DNA from: Epiperipatus broadwayi
Taxonomy: Eukaryota; Onychophora; Udeonychophora; Euonychophora; Peripatidae
DNA: 64,000 nucleotides
Reading direction: 5' to 3'
Assembly (NCBI GenBank): GCA_028023455.1
Contig: JAQFVV010000056.1
Span: 2,232,001 to 2,296,000 of the forward strand
Shown here: one piece after another, positions 45,888 to 57,542 of the stretch
How positions within the stretch are numbered: position 1 is the first letter of the stretch
Layout: every line of letters starts with the position of its first letter
The notes under the pieces: generated by a model
Told to the model about the DNA's origin: nothing
Databases searched by the model: none
The model's input: only the letters and a program-made list of their open reading frames with translations
Made by a program: the position numbers and the translations under genes

Positions 45888-46271
45888 TATATTTATGTGC
45901 TCTGTGCATGGATAATGAAGCTATTAAACATAAGTAAAATTATCAAAAGTTACCGCCAAGCACTTTTGGGACAGTTTATAGTCTTATATTCATGGCTACT
46001 TGTGTTTAGTTGGGAAGTGTAATATTTATGTAAATTTATATGAAGATGCTACATAGACCATTTTCGAGACAGAACAGCAGGCCTCTCTTTTATTGATTGC
46101 TGCTGGGTCGCATACTATGTAGTAAGCTTTCCTGACTTTGCATTTAATATCATTTATTTCTGAATAAATGACTCTGTCTGTGGTGGGTAGAAAGGCATGG
46201 TCAGTGGCTCTCTCATGCTCAACGAAAATTGAATTGCCTTCAAGCTTTGTTTTAGTTCTGCTTATAGAGAT
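45888..46271. repeat. Pseudo-LTR, upstream partial copy
   Basis: Direct repeat of 43463-43850, ending at CTTATAGAGAT where the GIY-YIG coding sequence is cut off. The two copies differ at many sites by eye, so they are not a recent pair. Confidence 0.9.
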
Positions 46272-47926
46272 TTTAATAATAAAATATTTACCTTTAAGAT
46301 CACTTTCATTTGTATGTTATTTTAGTTTGTTAGAATTTGAATGTATAATTTACCCATTGCCAATATTTATTCCCTGGGAATATCTAGAAAATAATCTTAG
46401 TTGCGGTAAACTATGATCCATATTTTTTAAAAAGTCATTTTCCTTTTTAATTTTCAAGGCGCGATGTGACAGATTTCAGCGGATTCTTATATGAATCCTG
46501 GTACTTTTATAAAAAGAAATAAAAGGCTGATTCCTTCAATAATGTAAGTCGAAATAATTGGTAGGCCAGTTAATCAGTAAATATAGCTATGTTTTATAGA
46601 AATATTAACAAAATATTTGCATTTTCTGTATTTCATAGCTTTATTAACTTTCACTAAATTTACGGTGAGTAAAGGAAGGCCTACCAGAATCTAGTAAAAT
46701 ATGGAAAATGTCACAATGACCCCCCAATGCTGGACTTCGAAAAAAAACCACGGCCTAAGAAAATTTAAAAACGGCATAAAACGGAGAATTTAATGTCCGT
46801 AGCCAGAAAATAAATATGACTGCAATTAACTCCTTGGGACTAAGCCGCCATATTGAATTTTGGCCTGAGACACAATTTTCACAATAACTTCAGTTTTAAT
46901 TATGTTAGAGCAAAAACAATTACATTACTAGAAACTAGAAAAAGTAATGAAAACAATAAGCATAAAATAAATAGTGATAACTATATAAAAAATAAGGAAA
47001 AAAAGAAATTTTCACATCCGAAATAATTATTATTTTATTGTTTGTTCGTAATTTGGAAATTAACATTAACTAAAATGCAAATTACATCTTCAGTGATAAT
47101 TTGTTTGTAATCCATAGCTTTACAATGTACAAAAATGTTCTTATAAGAGTTCTTCATTTTTATCTTCTACCCTAAATGTTGCAAATTGTCAAGGCGCCTG
47201 GAAGAAAAAATGTTCTCCCTAATAAAAGATAAAAAAAATAAATTAAAATTCTACCAGAATGTAAAAATAATGAAGGAAGTGGAAATATTATTACCATTAT
47301 AAATACAATAAAAAAAAATAAATGTCATCATCATCATTATGCTACAGGGATATGTATATTATAAAAGTGGTGGATATGTATGTATCATGAAAGTTCTGCT
47401 AATGGTTATGGGAAAACTCAAAAGCCTGACAAGATGCACTATTTTGATTTTAGATTTTGGACAAACCAACCTTGTTTATAACATCATCATCATACTGAAT
47501 AATCATTGCCAATACAGAAAACAATTTACAAATTTAGAATATGAAAAAATTTCTCATTTCAAGAGGCAGTCAGTGATTACTAAAAAGGTTATGTTTATAT
47601 TCTATTTTTTTCAAGATATGACTACCAGAGAAGCATACCTGTTCACATAATCTAATATAAATATGCAAAATATTTCATATTATTCAATATTATTATTAAT
47701 AAAACATAATTCATTACAGATCTTGTTTAGCAATTGGAAAAAGTAATCAGTAATGAAACTTACAAAATTCTAATAAGGAAGGCAATCAGGCAGTCATATG
47801 CCTATAAAGTATAAAATGAAGTTAGTAAAAAACCAAGTTAGTAAAACAACAAATAAAAACTAAATTAGTAAAACAAAAACAATGAAAACGATCTGTTACA
47901 TTCATCCAACACGCATACACTTTTCT
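46272..47926. other. AT-rich stretch with no supported gene
   Basis: The block 46660-46870 is slightly richer in G+C (ATGACCCCCCAATGC, AAGCCGCCATATTG) and could be a transposon end, but no matching inverted end was found. The open frame at 47339-47650 has no recognisable domain. Confidence 0.4.
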
Positions 47927-48313
47927 TTAGTGGCATATATTTGTTTCCTCAATAACAGTTGGTAAAAGTTTTTTATTGAATAACATATGATAAAACTCTA
48001 AAATTGAATACTCACCTATTATAGAAAACTTCAAACCTGTAGTTTTAGTGTAATTGTCTACATTTATTGGTTCGCAGGTTATGTTTGGATGCACATCATT
48101 GTTACTAGATGATGGGCCTGGTCTATTGGTATCGTCCCGAAGTACACTTGTACTTTTTCTTTTCTTTTTGGCTGGTAAATGGGTTTCTTCTTTTGATGAC
48201 GATGACGAAAAATATTTTTCTAGATCGTTAAAAGTAACTATCCTCATTTCGGAGTCAAAGGGCTTAGACAGGGCAAACTGATCATCACTAGAATAATCCA
48301 TATCGGAGGTCAC
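47870..48313 (-). pseudogene. piggyBac-like transposase, N-terminal fragment
   Basis: ATG at 48313 (MTSDMDYSSDDQFALSKPF). An acidic Ser-rich start is followed by a basic patch (LPAKKKRKSTSVL, possible NLS) and then EYSILEFYHMLFNKKLLPTV with IEETN. 'F...F....L...IVEETN' is a known landmark in the N-terminal part of piggyBac-family transposases and derived genes. A stop at 47927 follows ICH; after it YACWMNVTD may continue the same protein. No catalytic DDD core follows within the next kilobase. About 130 of the usual ~550-600 residues. Confidence 0.5.
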
Positions 48314-48719
48314 ATTCCCCGTTTATTAACTTTATGTACTTTTGTTTCCATATAATTGAACAAAGTATATAAAAAAAAAAAATTGACGTTATTCGCAAAT
48401 AAATTAATAAAAAATTTATATTTTATCATAGAGAAAAATGGCGACTACCTGTGGAAAGAGAAAAAAACAACGAAGAGAATTCTGGTATAGGCGGTAAAAT
48501 AATAGCACAAATTAAATAGTAAAAGATAAATAAAACCGATCAAAGTCTAGTAATGACGATAAAGGTGGAGATGGACAGGAGATTATAGGATGCTAAAAGA
48601 GAGAAGTGTCAGAGAACGAATTTATTATCAAAGCAAAATAAAATATTGAATTTTTATCGTAACAATTAATGAAATTAAAATTTTGTTTACTATAGTAAAA
48701 GTAAGTCACATGGCCATAT
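48314..48719. other. Short AT-rich stretch
   Basis: No gene seen. Just upstream of the gypsy gag start it could be LTR or leader sequence, but no repeat was found. Confidence 0.4.
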
Positions 48720-49840
48720 ATGAAATTGAGAAGTGGTAAAAATATACAAAATATGGCAGAAGGCGAAAAACAATTGAAAGAGGATATGGAACCCTTAATA
48801 AGAAAACTATTATACAAATTCATAACGGAATTCAAAGAAGATATAAAGAAAGAAATGGCAGAGATGGTCAGAGAATTAAAAGAAGAAATAAGGGTAGAGA
48901 TTAAATAAATGAAAGAAGAGTTAATAAAGGTAATAGATGAGAAAATAGTGAAGGGGACAGAGTACAGAAGGGATAGAATTGGGGTCTGATAAACCGGAGA
49001 TAAAACTTTTAGAAAATAGAGAAAATGTGCTGAGTGCGGTAAATTTTTTTTTGAAATTAAAAATTTTCAGTGGACAGGACGGAGAATCCCCGATGGAACA
49101 CTTAAACAGCCTACGGGGGTACTTCGGAATAAGCCCCATGTTGGGAGATGGTAAGTTAATAGTGGCAGCTAACCATTACAAGGGACGGCACAACCTTGGT
49201 GGGAGTCCTTGTTTAAGAAACCAAATAACTTCACTCAGTATGGACAAGTATTAATCAAATGTTATTGGAACAAAGATCACCAAGAGAGAATTAAGAATAA
49301 AGCAGTGCAAGAGAAATGTAATACAGAAGGGTGTTATGTACTATTTTTTTTGGAAACAAGTAGCGCAACTATGAGTGCTGACAGAGTGCAAGTTGACAGA
49401 GAAACAGATTATAAAGATTACGCGGAAAAATTTTCCCGATTTCATAGGGCATCTGTTGATAAGCACCGGATGCAAGACAGTAGTGAGAATGGCAGAGTTA
49501 CTTAGTGCTTTTGAGAATGACAATGCTGGGAGAAGAGTCAAGCCCTAAATACTTTGAAAAATACCGGACCGGAAAGATCGACTACAACTAAACACTATGG
49601 TGTTTACTGATAGTCCTAGAAACCAAAGAAAAGATAAGGGGTCCCTAGCTAAAAATAAAGGGATGGGAATCCATGCAAGATCTCCATCGCCAGACAGAAA
49701 GTTTAGAAGTCAAAGTAAATACAAGGGAGAAGACCTTCACGTAAAGTGGAGAGACTTGTGCGAGCAACACAGAGAGGGGATTCGATCTCATCCCCTCTGC
49801 CATCAACCAGTTATACAGATTGATAACAGATAAATTGGGA
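48720..49840 (+). pseudogene. Gypsy gag, broken
   Basis: ATG at 48720 (MKLRSGKNIQNMAEGEKQL), an LRSG start and a coiled-coil of Lys/Glu heptads (FKEDIKKEMAEMVRELKEEI), then a stop at 48907. The next frame (48979-49254) has LKLKIFSGQDGESPMEHL and FGISPMLGDGKLIVAANHY. A frame change near 49195 leads to the WWESLF motif and KKPNNFTQYGQVLIKCYW, with more breaks to about 49840. The 'F.G..GE.PMEHL', 'A..HY' and 'WWESLF' blocks match the gag at 17.5 kb and 57.0 kb. Gag forms the particle; this copy is dead. The LRSG-coiled-coil start resembles gene B of the array. Confidence 0.75.
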
Positions 49841-49929
49841 CAGATGACACCCTGCAGATTTCGGATATGCCTCTGGAGAAATGAAAAAAATATATATTAA
49901 AACCTTTAACTAGAATATTGAAATGTGTA

Positions 49930-50425
49930 TATTGTACCGGACCATACTTACCTGTGGAATTCTGCTCCTATTCTTGCACCGAGCATGAAGTGATCAAGAT
50001 TTAACAGGGAAAGAAATGGATACCAATTTAGCCGATTGTCTGTACTTATATATATTGTTACTTCCAGCTAAACTGATAGAAAGAGTGAATTGACAGGACT
50101 CTGCCAGTTAAATACCCCTTTTAGTTAATATCCTTCTCGAATGCCTGAATGTTTAGGACCTATGGTAGGCACACATCTTTGAAAAGTATTTGCAAATAGC
50201 TTTTGCGTGCCACTCCTAGAAATGAATAAAAATGAATTCCCCCTCCTAAAAGGATGTGTAATACCATATGTACCATGGAGCATGAGAATAAAATTTAACA
50301 CCCCAATAGAGCGATATCCCGTGTGGCTAGCTCAGTCTGCTTTATATCCAGGGTCTTCAGTGGGTAAGTTAAATAGTTATAATAAGAACATGATTGATAA
50401 GGAAAGGGTACATTTTATCAAATAA
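49930..50425 (+). pseudogene. Gypsy-like pol fragment (repeat shared with 60990-61255)
   Basis: The first ~270 bp (TACTTCCAGCTAAAC, GTGAATTGACAGGACTCTGC, GAATGTTTAGGACCTAT) recur at 60990-61255 in the same orientation. The following open piece, 50207-50425, reads MRIKFNTPIERYPV, like the start of gypsy RT where the template-binding linker precedes 'P.RR.YPV'. The pol assignment is tentative and based on position after gag. Confidence 0.4.
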
Positions 50426-52240
50426 ATAATATGAAGACAAAACCAATTTAATATTATGATTAAATATTTATTTAATCCCAAATACCCATCACTGTTTCAT
50501 ACTTAAAATGATATAAAAATAAATGAATTCTTATCACAAGCCTGCATTTATATTTGATGCTTTGGAATAGATAAATATATAAATACAATTTTAAATGAAT
50601 AAGAAAAATACTAAATCCCTAAAGCTATTTATAATGTTTCATAATGAATGGAAGTGGTCTGAGCTTTTTACCATGTAGAAATAAGTTTATGTCTTTTATG
50701 ATTTGATATATATTTCTCATATAAAAGATTTTCAGTTATACAGGCATACCCTTCTACTCAGGACTTAAAAACCTTTTTTTATTGATAGTGAATCTAATAA
50801 AAAAAACAACTTTACATGCATATGTCTGCACTATAAAATATTTCACTAATTTTGTATTTTACATGTCAATAAGATTGCATTAGCTCAGATACCATAGATC
50901 ACTCAACATTAGGTGCTGTATCTATTTGCCTTTTACGATAAATTCTTATATATGTATGTATATATATATATATGTGCAGCATAATTATACACTCACTACT
51001 ATTGTAAATATAATGTTATTAGTGGAGTTGCTTACGGGAAATTTACAATAAATAAACCCTTTGGCACTCATCATAAGGTGTCACAGTGACAACAAATAAC
51101 TTAAAAGGATACACAGATAAATACATTTTTAGACACTCAACACGAGGTGTCGTATTTACTGAATATATTTTGCAACCTTTGCTGAAAACACTAGAATTTG
51201 AAATAGAAAAATGAATTAAAAGATTTAAGTAAAAGCTGTATCATTATGCCTGTAATAATCGTAAATTCAATATATATATATATATAAGAGACAACTTTCA
51301 CTCTCTCCTTTTTTTAAAAATGATTAATAATAATAAAATATATTTCTAATTATCGGAAATGTTAGAATTAATTAATTCAATATAAAATATTTTAAAAGAA
51401 ACTTATGTAGGCATCTTCATTTTCTCTTGACTGGGCTTTGAGTGGGCTTCAAGTCAACTGGCTGTGCAGTGAGGATTTCATCTCATTCAGGCATAGGCAA
51501 GGCGGCTTTTGTCATCATCCGGGCCGGCCTGAACTGATGTAATCACATCTTGGCAATTTGGACAGAGAAAGGGCAGGTGCACTGGCTAGTTGTCCACCCC
51601 ACGGTAATTTTACTGGAACTTCTAGTAGATTGCTTCATATTTTTTTTAATATAATAATTATGATTATTATTAAATTTTCATCTGCTGTCTCAAATGGTTA
51701 CTCGAATCCACAAGAAGACAATAGTTCTTAAAAGAACTGTATAATGGATTCCTTCTTAAGAATATCAGGTATAGTCTGGTCCGTATATGAATCTTTAAGT
51801 TGCTGGATGACTGGAGTATTCCTGAACAAAATTAGTGAATGACTTGCCCAGAACGACTGCCAAGAAAGAATGAATCCCACAGTAATAGCTAAAACCTATC
51901 AATGCACCTCATAGAGAACCAATTCAGGTACTTCCCCTGAGAAGTATGAATCAGCCAAACCCTTTATTTTATCTTATCATTTAGATCATACACATTCCTT
52001 TCTATTTTTCCAATTAAATTCTACATTTTAGGGTTTGATATAAGGATTACTTTTCATCTTGAATACTCTGACCACTTGATTGCAAATATTAATTCAAAAG
52101 AATTTTATTTTATCCAAAAAAAATAATAATAACATTTTAATTTTAATATTCGTTATCAAACATCTTGCTTTTTGATTAGGTTTTTACCAAAGGAATTAAC
52201 ATTTTTTTTGATTACGGAATAAGATTACAGGTGCTAGTAT
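50426..52240. other. AT-rich stretch with a GC island and short repeats
   Basis: No supported gene. TA/GT microsatellite at 50950-50978. Three similar 20-bp sites (CACTCA..A..AGGTG) at 50900, 51065 and 51134. A GC-rich island at 51425-51625 contrasts with the surroundings. Confidence 0.5.
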
Positions 52241-55200
52241 TATGGACAAAGACACCGCTCGATGGCGGGATTATCACGCTAAAACTATAAAATATGAACA
52301 TTCCCAGGCCGTTGATTTTATTCATTTTGATGTATTTTTTGTAATGCAAAAAAAAAAAAAAAAAAATCGTGTTTTTTAAATATTTTTTTATATTAACATA
52401 TACAAATTAAATGATAACAATAAATGTAAAATAAAATCAACAAATTATAATTTAATTCATGTTTTTTATTTTGCTTTATTAGAAAAAACAATTTTCTATT
52501 GGATATTTTTTTAGTGTGGTTACGCCTTCTTTTTTTTGTTGTTGTTTAAAACTCATAATCTGAATAAAAAGTAAAATTTCTTAGAATTCCTTTTAAATTT
52601 AAATTTTTACAGAGAAACCGATATTATTGTGTTACTGCTATTTTTTACTTTGTTAGTCTTCATTTTACATTTTAATTTTTACAGAGAAACAGATATTAGT
52701 ATCGTCTTACCGCTATTTTTTACTTCAAATAGAATGACAACAAAAAGTAAAAGTTGTTAGGGTTAGGGTTCTATTGTTTGTAATGCTAAAATAAATATCA
52801 AAATCGTATTTTTGTAAATATTTTTTTTATTAACATATAACGGTCGACGAACCTCCCCAATCTGATCTGCCATACCAGGGCGCCACCAGGCCATTTGAAC
52901 CTGGAAAATTTATACAGCAGGCAGATACACGCAGATGTTACCTTTTTATCGAACCGAAAGCACCAGTCGCTATCTCAGGGAGAAGCTGAGCTTAAAAATA
53001 TCATACTGTATATTCAAATTTCTAATGCTTTTAAATATCAAATAAATATATAAAATAAGTTACTGCCAAAATTAATTCAACAAAACATTTTATTATAATG
53101 CACACACGCATTAAAAAGATTCTGAAAATTAAATCAACTAATTGATTTGGATTATATGCCCAGATGGAAGCGTTTAATAGATTTAAATAAAATTTTAATA
53201 TTTTAGTAAGTGTGAATGCGCTACATAGATTACACAATAACCAACCCAAGCCCTTTTAATCTTAGACCAAAAATCTCGCATTTAAACCAATGCTAGCTTA
53301 CTGATATACCGATGTGACCGATGCAAAATGAGATTATTAGCATAACCCAATCATGCTAACAGGAATTTTATATCTGTAGCATGATATCATTAGAAAAATA
53401 ACGAATCATGGTGAGAAGGAATGAGCATCTTCCCCATGATACAACGAAATTATACGAGAAGCTCTGTAAATGGGGATAGCGATCTTTGCCGGTTTACTGT
53501 CCCAGTCAGATCATAAGGAAATCAATGGCGTAGGAAATATGTCTACGACCATTACAACGATATGACTACCTCTTTGGGGTCATGCATTCAGTTGGGCACG
53601 TTGCCCTGTATGCTAAGCGGTACAAGGAAACGAGTATCCAATGCACCTACTCAAGTTACATTGACATAAAACATCCGTACATCTATCCACCAGCACCGAT
53701 CCAACTACGAAACAATTAGCCCAAAATCAACACAATTTAAACTAACAATCTTACGAATCTATGCAGCCATTCACGCTTACTTTAAATAATTAATTTAAAA
53801 GAAATTACGAGAATGGAAATGATATTAAGCATATTTTTTTAAAAAAAGAAAATAGATAAATAATTTAAAATTTAATCAGATAAGAGATTTCTTTTAAAAT
53901 TTAAGTGACACTTAAAATACTGGAAAAAGTTCACATTATATGATTAATGTTCATACTTCATTTAAAAGAAAAGTTTATACTTTCCAATGCTATAGGTAAG
54001 GTCCGTCTTTGTAATCCTTGATGCATGGTAGAATTCAAAGTTCTTTTCATTTCCTATTTTTCTAGATAGAGAGAAGTTCATTGCTGGCTATTTTCCGGGA
54101 ACTGTCCTATTCTGGAGACCGCTTCAGCTGCTGCAAATACGGGAAACGTAAATTATTTCTGACCCCTACATTTTGGAGATCCGCAATACACCTGTAAATA
54201 TACTTAATAATTCACAATCAGCAAGAGCCATCCAAAATCTTTTCTCCCTTCAAAGGTTTTTTTATTATTCTTTATCTGAACTCCTGTCAGTAGTATTTTT
54301 TTTTATCTCTTATCTGACTATATGCCCGAGGGCCTGTTTGCAATTACGTGGAAATAGAAAATCATTTCCATTCTAAAAATAAAAATAAACAGCATTTTTT
54401 TAAAAAAATTCTTTTATATTAAAAAGAATCTTGTTTTTAGATTTAAACTTTAAATTATATAATTAGTTTGCCATCTGTGCATTATATATATTAATTCAAA
54501 TCAAATTATTAAATTCGCCTTCTTTTTTTAAACATATATTTCTACTCGAGGATGATTTTATATATATATATATTTTACTTTTATTTGAAAGAAATGTAAC
54601 AGCATATACTTATTCCGTTACAATATATATGATAAATGATAACAATAAACGTAAAATATATTCAACAAAGTATAATTTCATTCGTGTTTTTTTTAAAAAA
54701 AATTATTTGGTTTAAAAATCAGTAGTCAGAGAAAAGAAAGTAAAAGTTTTTTAAACCACAACAAATATTTATAAAAAATGTCTTCTTTACTTATTATCCA
54801 TGTTTATAATTTATGCTTTTTATGAAATTTAAAAAAAGAGGGTAGAATTGTAATTTTCTCACTGGATATTTTTGTGTTACCGCTATTTTTTACTTCAAAA
54901 ATAAACAGATGGTAGAATATTGTTTGTCTCGTGGAATGTTACGAACAGTACGTTACTTGATGCATTACCTAATTCCAACTCACTTTACACATATATCTTG
55001 TCAGCATTTTGCCTCTTAAAATTTCAATACAGTATGGTGTAAAGAGTCGGATAATTATTACTTTAGAAAATCTGAACATTTCAATACTTTAAAAAAAAAA
55101 AATTCAATCAAAACCACATTTTCATCCAATTCAAATACACACACCCTCTCACCAAGCCATAACAATTGTATAAACTGTGCGAATTTGCCAAATTTATTTG

Positions 55201-55373
55201 CTGTGATGCGACATACATGCTGTACTGCGACACGACATAGCGGCCTGCATTCTGTAGCACAACAATAAAGTTGTATTATAGAATACGCGAGTTCGAACTT
55301 GTTGGCTGCGGAAACGGTATTTTTATGTGTTTTAGCATGTAAATGGCGCCATCGAGCGGCGTCTTTGTCCATA
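52241..55373. mobile_element. Non-autonomous TIR element entered by a solo LTR
   Basis: The ends are inverted copies: TATGGACAAAGACACCGCTC at 52241 and its near-complement GCGGCGTCTTTGTCCATA ending at 55373; the likeness extends for ~50 bp (GCTAAAAC..ATAAAA). Inside, direct repeats occur on both sides of the LTR (AAATGATAACAATAAA at about 52412 and 54634; TTACCGCTATTTTTTACTTC near 52709 and 54877). Without the LTR the element is ~1.35 kb. No transposase. The superfamily was not determined. Confidence 0.55.
52839..54622. mobile_element. Probable solo LTR, ~1.78 kb, target duplication ATAT
   Basis: Left end AACGGTCGACGAACC, right end ATTCCGTTACA. The complementarity AACGG / CCGTT and the -ACA end suggest an LTR that began TGTAACGG and lost TGT. 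ATAT stands on both sides (52835-52838 and 54623-54626). The flanks rejoin to a sequence like that at 52388-52420 (ATTAACATATACAAATTAAATGATAAC). There is no gag or pol inside. The length is close to that of the solo LTR at 24655-26473, but the ends differ. Confidence 0.6.
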
Positions 55374-56431
55374 AGACTACAACCACATTACAGTTTTAGA
55401 AAAGTAAATAAAAAATATATACAAGTGTGTTGGAACAATTACTTTAATTATTTATTTTACTAATATGCTCCAACATGTGATCCATTTTTTCAAATAGTTT
55501 GCTTTTCTCTATTTGAAATTTTCAGAGTAAAGCAAAATATATAAAATGACATATACTGAAAGTATACAAAACAAAAAAAATACATCAGTTTATTATACGT
55601 GCATTTGTGTACAATATTTTTAAATTGATATGTGTGGGTATTCTATTGCTCGGATCCCACTCCATTACTAATGTAGCACATTTATATATACTTAATATAT
55701 ATAAATTTACATGTGTATCTGCTGTAATGTTTTTTACAGCAGACTTTGTGCATGGACATTTGATAATGCCTGGCATAATACCCCCCTCTCCAATGAGACT
55801 TTTAAATGAGCATTACCATTTAAAGTCTTTGGTTTTTGTTCTTTTTTTTTGAATTCTAACAAGCACGATGCTGAACAGCAACAATCCCCCACAGCATCAC
55901 TATATTCCGCCAAAACTGCATCAGCATCCCATTCCCCAGGGCCAGAGATATAAGACAGCCTGCCGACATGGAGATACCTATTCTCTCTAGAACTCTGGGG
56001 CAGCCAAGCAAAGTCGATCAAACCACAAAAAATACTAACAGAATAATTACTTCATGGGTGCATTTATGCTCACAAACTTTTGGAGGCTGACAGGACATTT
56101 TGCAACCACAGATGAAGGGCTTTGAGTTTATATATATATAAGAATTGAAGTTACTGCTTCCTGCTCTCTCTTTACGAGACTTACAGGTATGTTTGCATTA
56201 CCCCAAATGAGTTCCAGAGAATATTTTTTCTGCTAAAAAAAACTGCTTGCATTTTCGCATGGTGAAAAGTATTCGTTCACCTGAGGCTGTAGAGACTCCA
56301 GATCATGCAGACATCTCCAGCCAACCCCTGTGCATCCCCCATCTCCAAACCCCGAGCTCAAAACATGCCGATACTAACCAGCCTATACACACAATGCCTG
56401 AGAGACAAGTTCACAAGTAACCTACAAACAT
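55374..56431. other. Stretch with GC-richer islands, no gene assigned
   Basis: 55860-56040 and 56290-56480 are richer in G+C than the flanks and have open frames (minus 55734-56021, plus 56305-56547) with no domain I recognise. By position next to the gag remnant they could be LTR or untranslated parts of a retroelement. Confidence 0.35.
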
Positions 56432-57542
56432 CTAACTACAAAGCCTTAAATTGTGATCTGGGTAATTGTCATCTTTACTACAACCCTGGCCTTGGTGAGG
56501 GTGGTCTGGACTGTTTTTCTTTCCAGTATTTCTTTCCTTGGTTGTAACCATTATTTTCTGTTTGGTAAGTGCACCTTTCTGTGCTGCTACTTCTTGGTAT
56601 GGTTTTTCTGTGCCAATGATTTTGTTTTTGCATATCTTCATTCCCTTGTGTCGCATTAATGCGTGGTTTTTCACAATCTTTGTCCCATTGTTTCTCTCTT
56701 TGGGTCATGTCTACTGCAATTAATACTTCCGCCATTTGTTGTACTATGTTCATATTTGTTCAATACTGAGTGGCAGATTACGACAGATTATCATGACTAT
56801 TTGCCTTTCTGATATGTGGTATGCGTTTAATATCTGAAGTGTTGCCGCTTGTCTCCTGAAAAATTGTGAGTAATTTTCGCCATTATTCCCTTTATGTTTT
56901 TCCTGCATGACTTGATATAGAATCATCTTTTGACACTGTTCATTCCAAAAACTTTTTAATAATTCCTTTTTATATTTCTCGAATGTTATTGGATGGTAAA
57001 ACAAGGATTCCCACCATGCTTAAGCATCACCATGGAGGTGACTGCAGGCGATTGCCAGTTTACAAAAGTCATTGATTAGGTTTACCTTGAAATATTTTTC
57101 CAAGCTTTTAATATGCTTCATAGGAACTTCACCTGTTTGTCCTTCAAGTATTTTTATTTTTAGGAATTGGTTTATATTACACAGATAAGGTTGTCTTTTT
57201 TTTTCATGCATCTCATTTTTTTTTGCTATGATCTTCGGTTATTCCAGCATCCTCTCCCTTTTTCTTGACTTGATCCTGAGCATATTCATGATTTGCCTCA
57301 GTCATCTGTTGACTCATTTCTGTTTTTTCCAGCCTGTTGCTATTGCCCTATTCAGGATCATTATCTCCCTTTTTCATGGTTTTTAATCTTGTTTTGATTT
57401 CCTTTTCTATTTCGCGTTTGACATCATCTACTCTTTGATTTATATATGTTGTGGTTTCTGATAGTTGTTGCCTCAATTCATTTATCTTCTGCAGTATTCC
57501 GGCCATTTCCTGTTTTATACTCAATAAAATTTCTTCCATCAT
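56432..57542 (-). pseudogene. Gypsy gag remnant
   Basis: ATG at 57542 (MMEEILLSIKQEMAGILQKI), coiled-coil, stop at 57348. The next piece (57211-57020) reads NQFLKIKILEGQTGEVPMKH and KLAIACSHLHGDA, ends at a single in-frame stop, and reads straight on as AWWESLFYHPITFEKYKKEL (57004-56750) and ICRNLPLSIEQI. A frameshift leads to 56753-56432, a polar, basic tail (YWKEKQSRPPSPRPGL). Same Gag type as at 17.5 and 49.0 kb. Only one stop interrupts the capsid part, so this copy is better kept than the others. No pol follows; 56431 and below is unassigned. Confidence 0.8.

Larger units (their letters stand above)
43463..46271 (-). mobile_element. Penelope-like retroelement with GIY-YIG endonuclease and pseudo-LTRs
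   Basis: The minus strand carries, in order, the N-terminal region (45759-45200), reverse transcriptase (about 44960-44400), thumb region (44343-44119) and a GIY-YIG endonuclease (43908-43728). The element 3' end (43463-43850) is repeated in direct orientation upstream of the RT at 45888-46271, so a 5'-truncated partial copy precedes the full copy. Such pseudo-LTRs are typical of Penelope-like elements. The partial copy stops inside the GIY-YIG coding part. Frames are broken in many places, so the element is dead. Confidence 0.85.

Noticed and set aside
52757-52772. TTAGGGTTAGGGTT, telomere-like
   Set aside because: Only about two units, inside a TIR element; no array.
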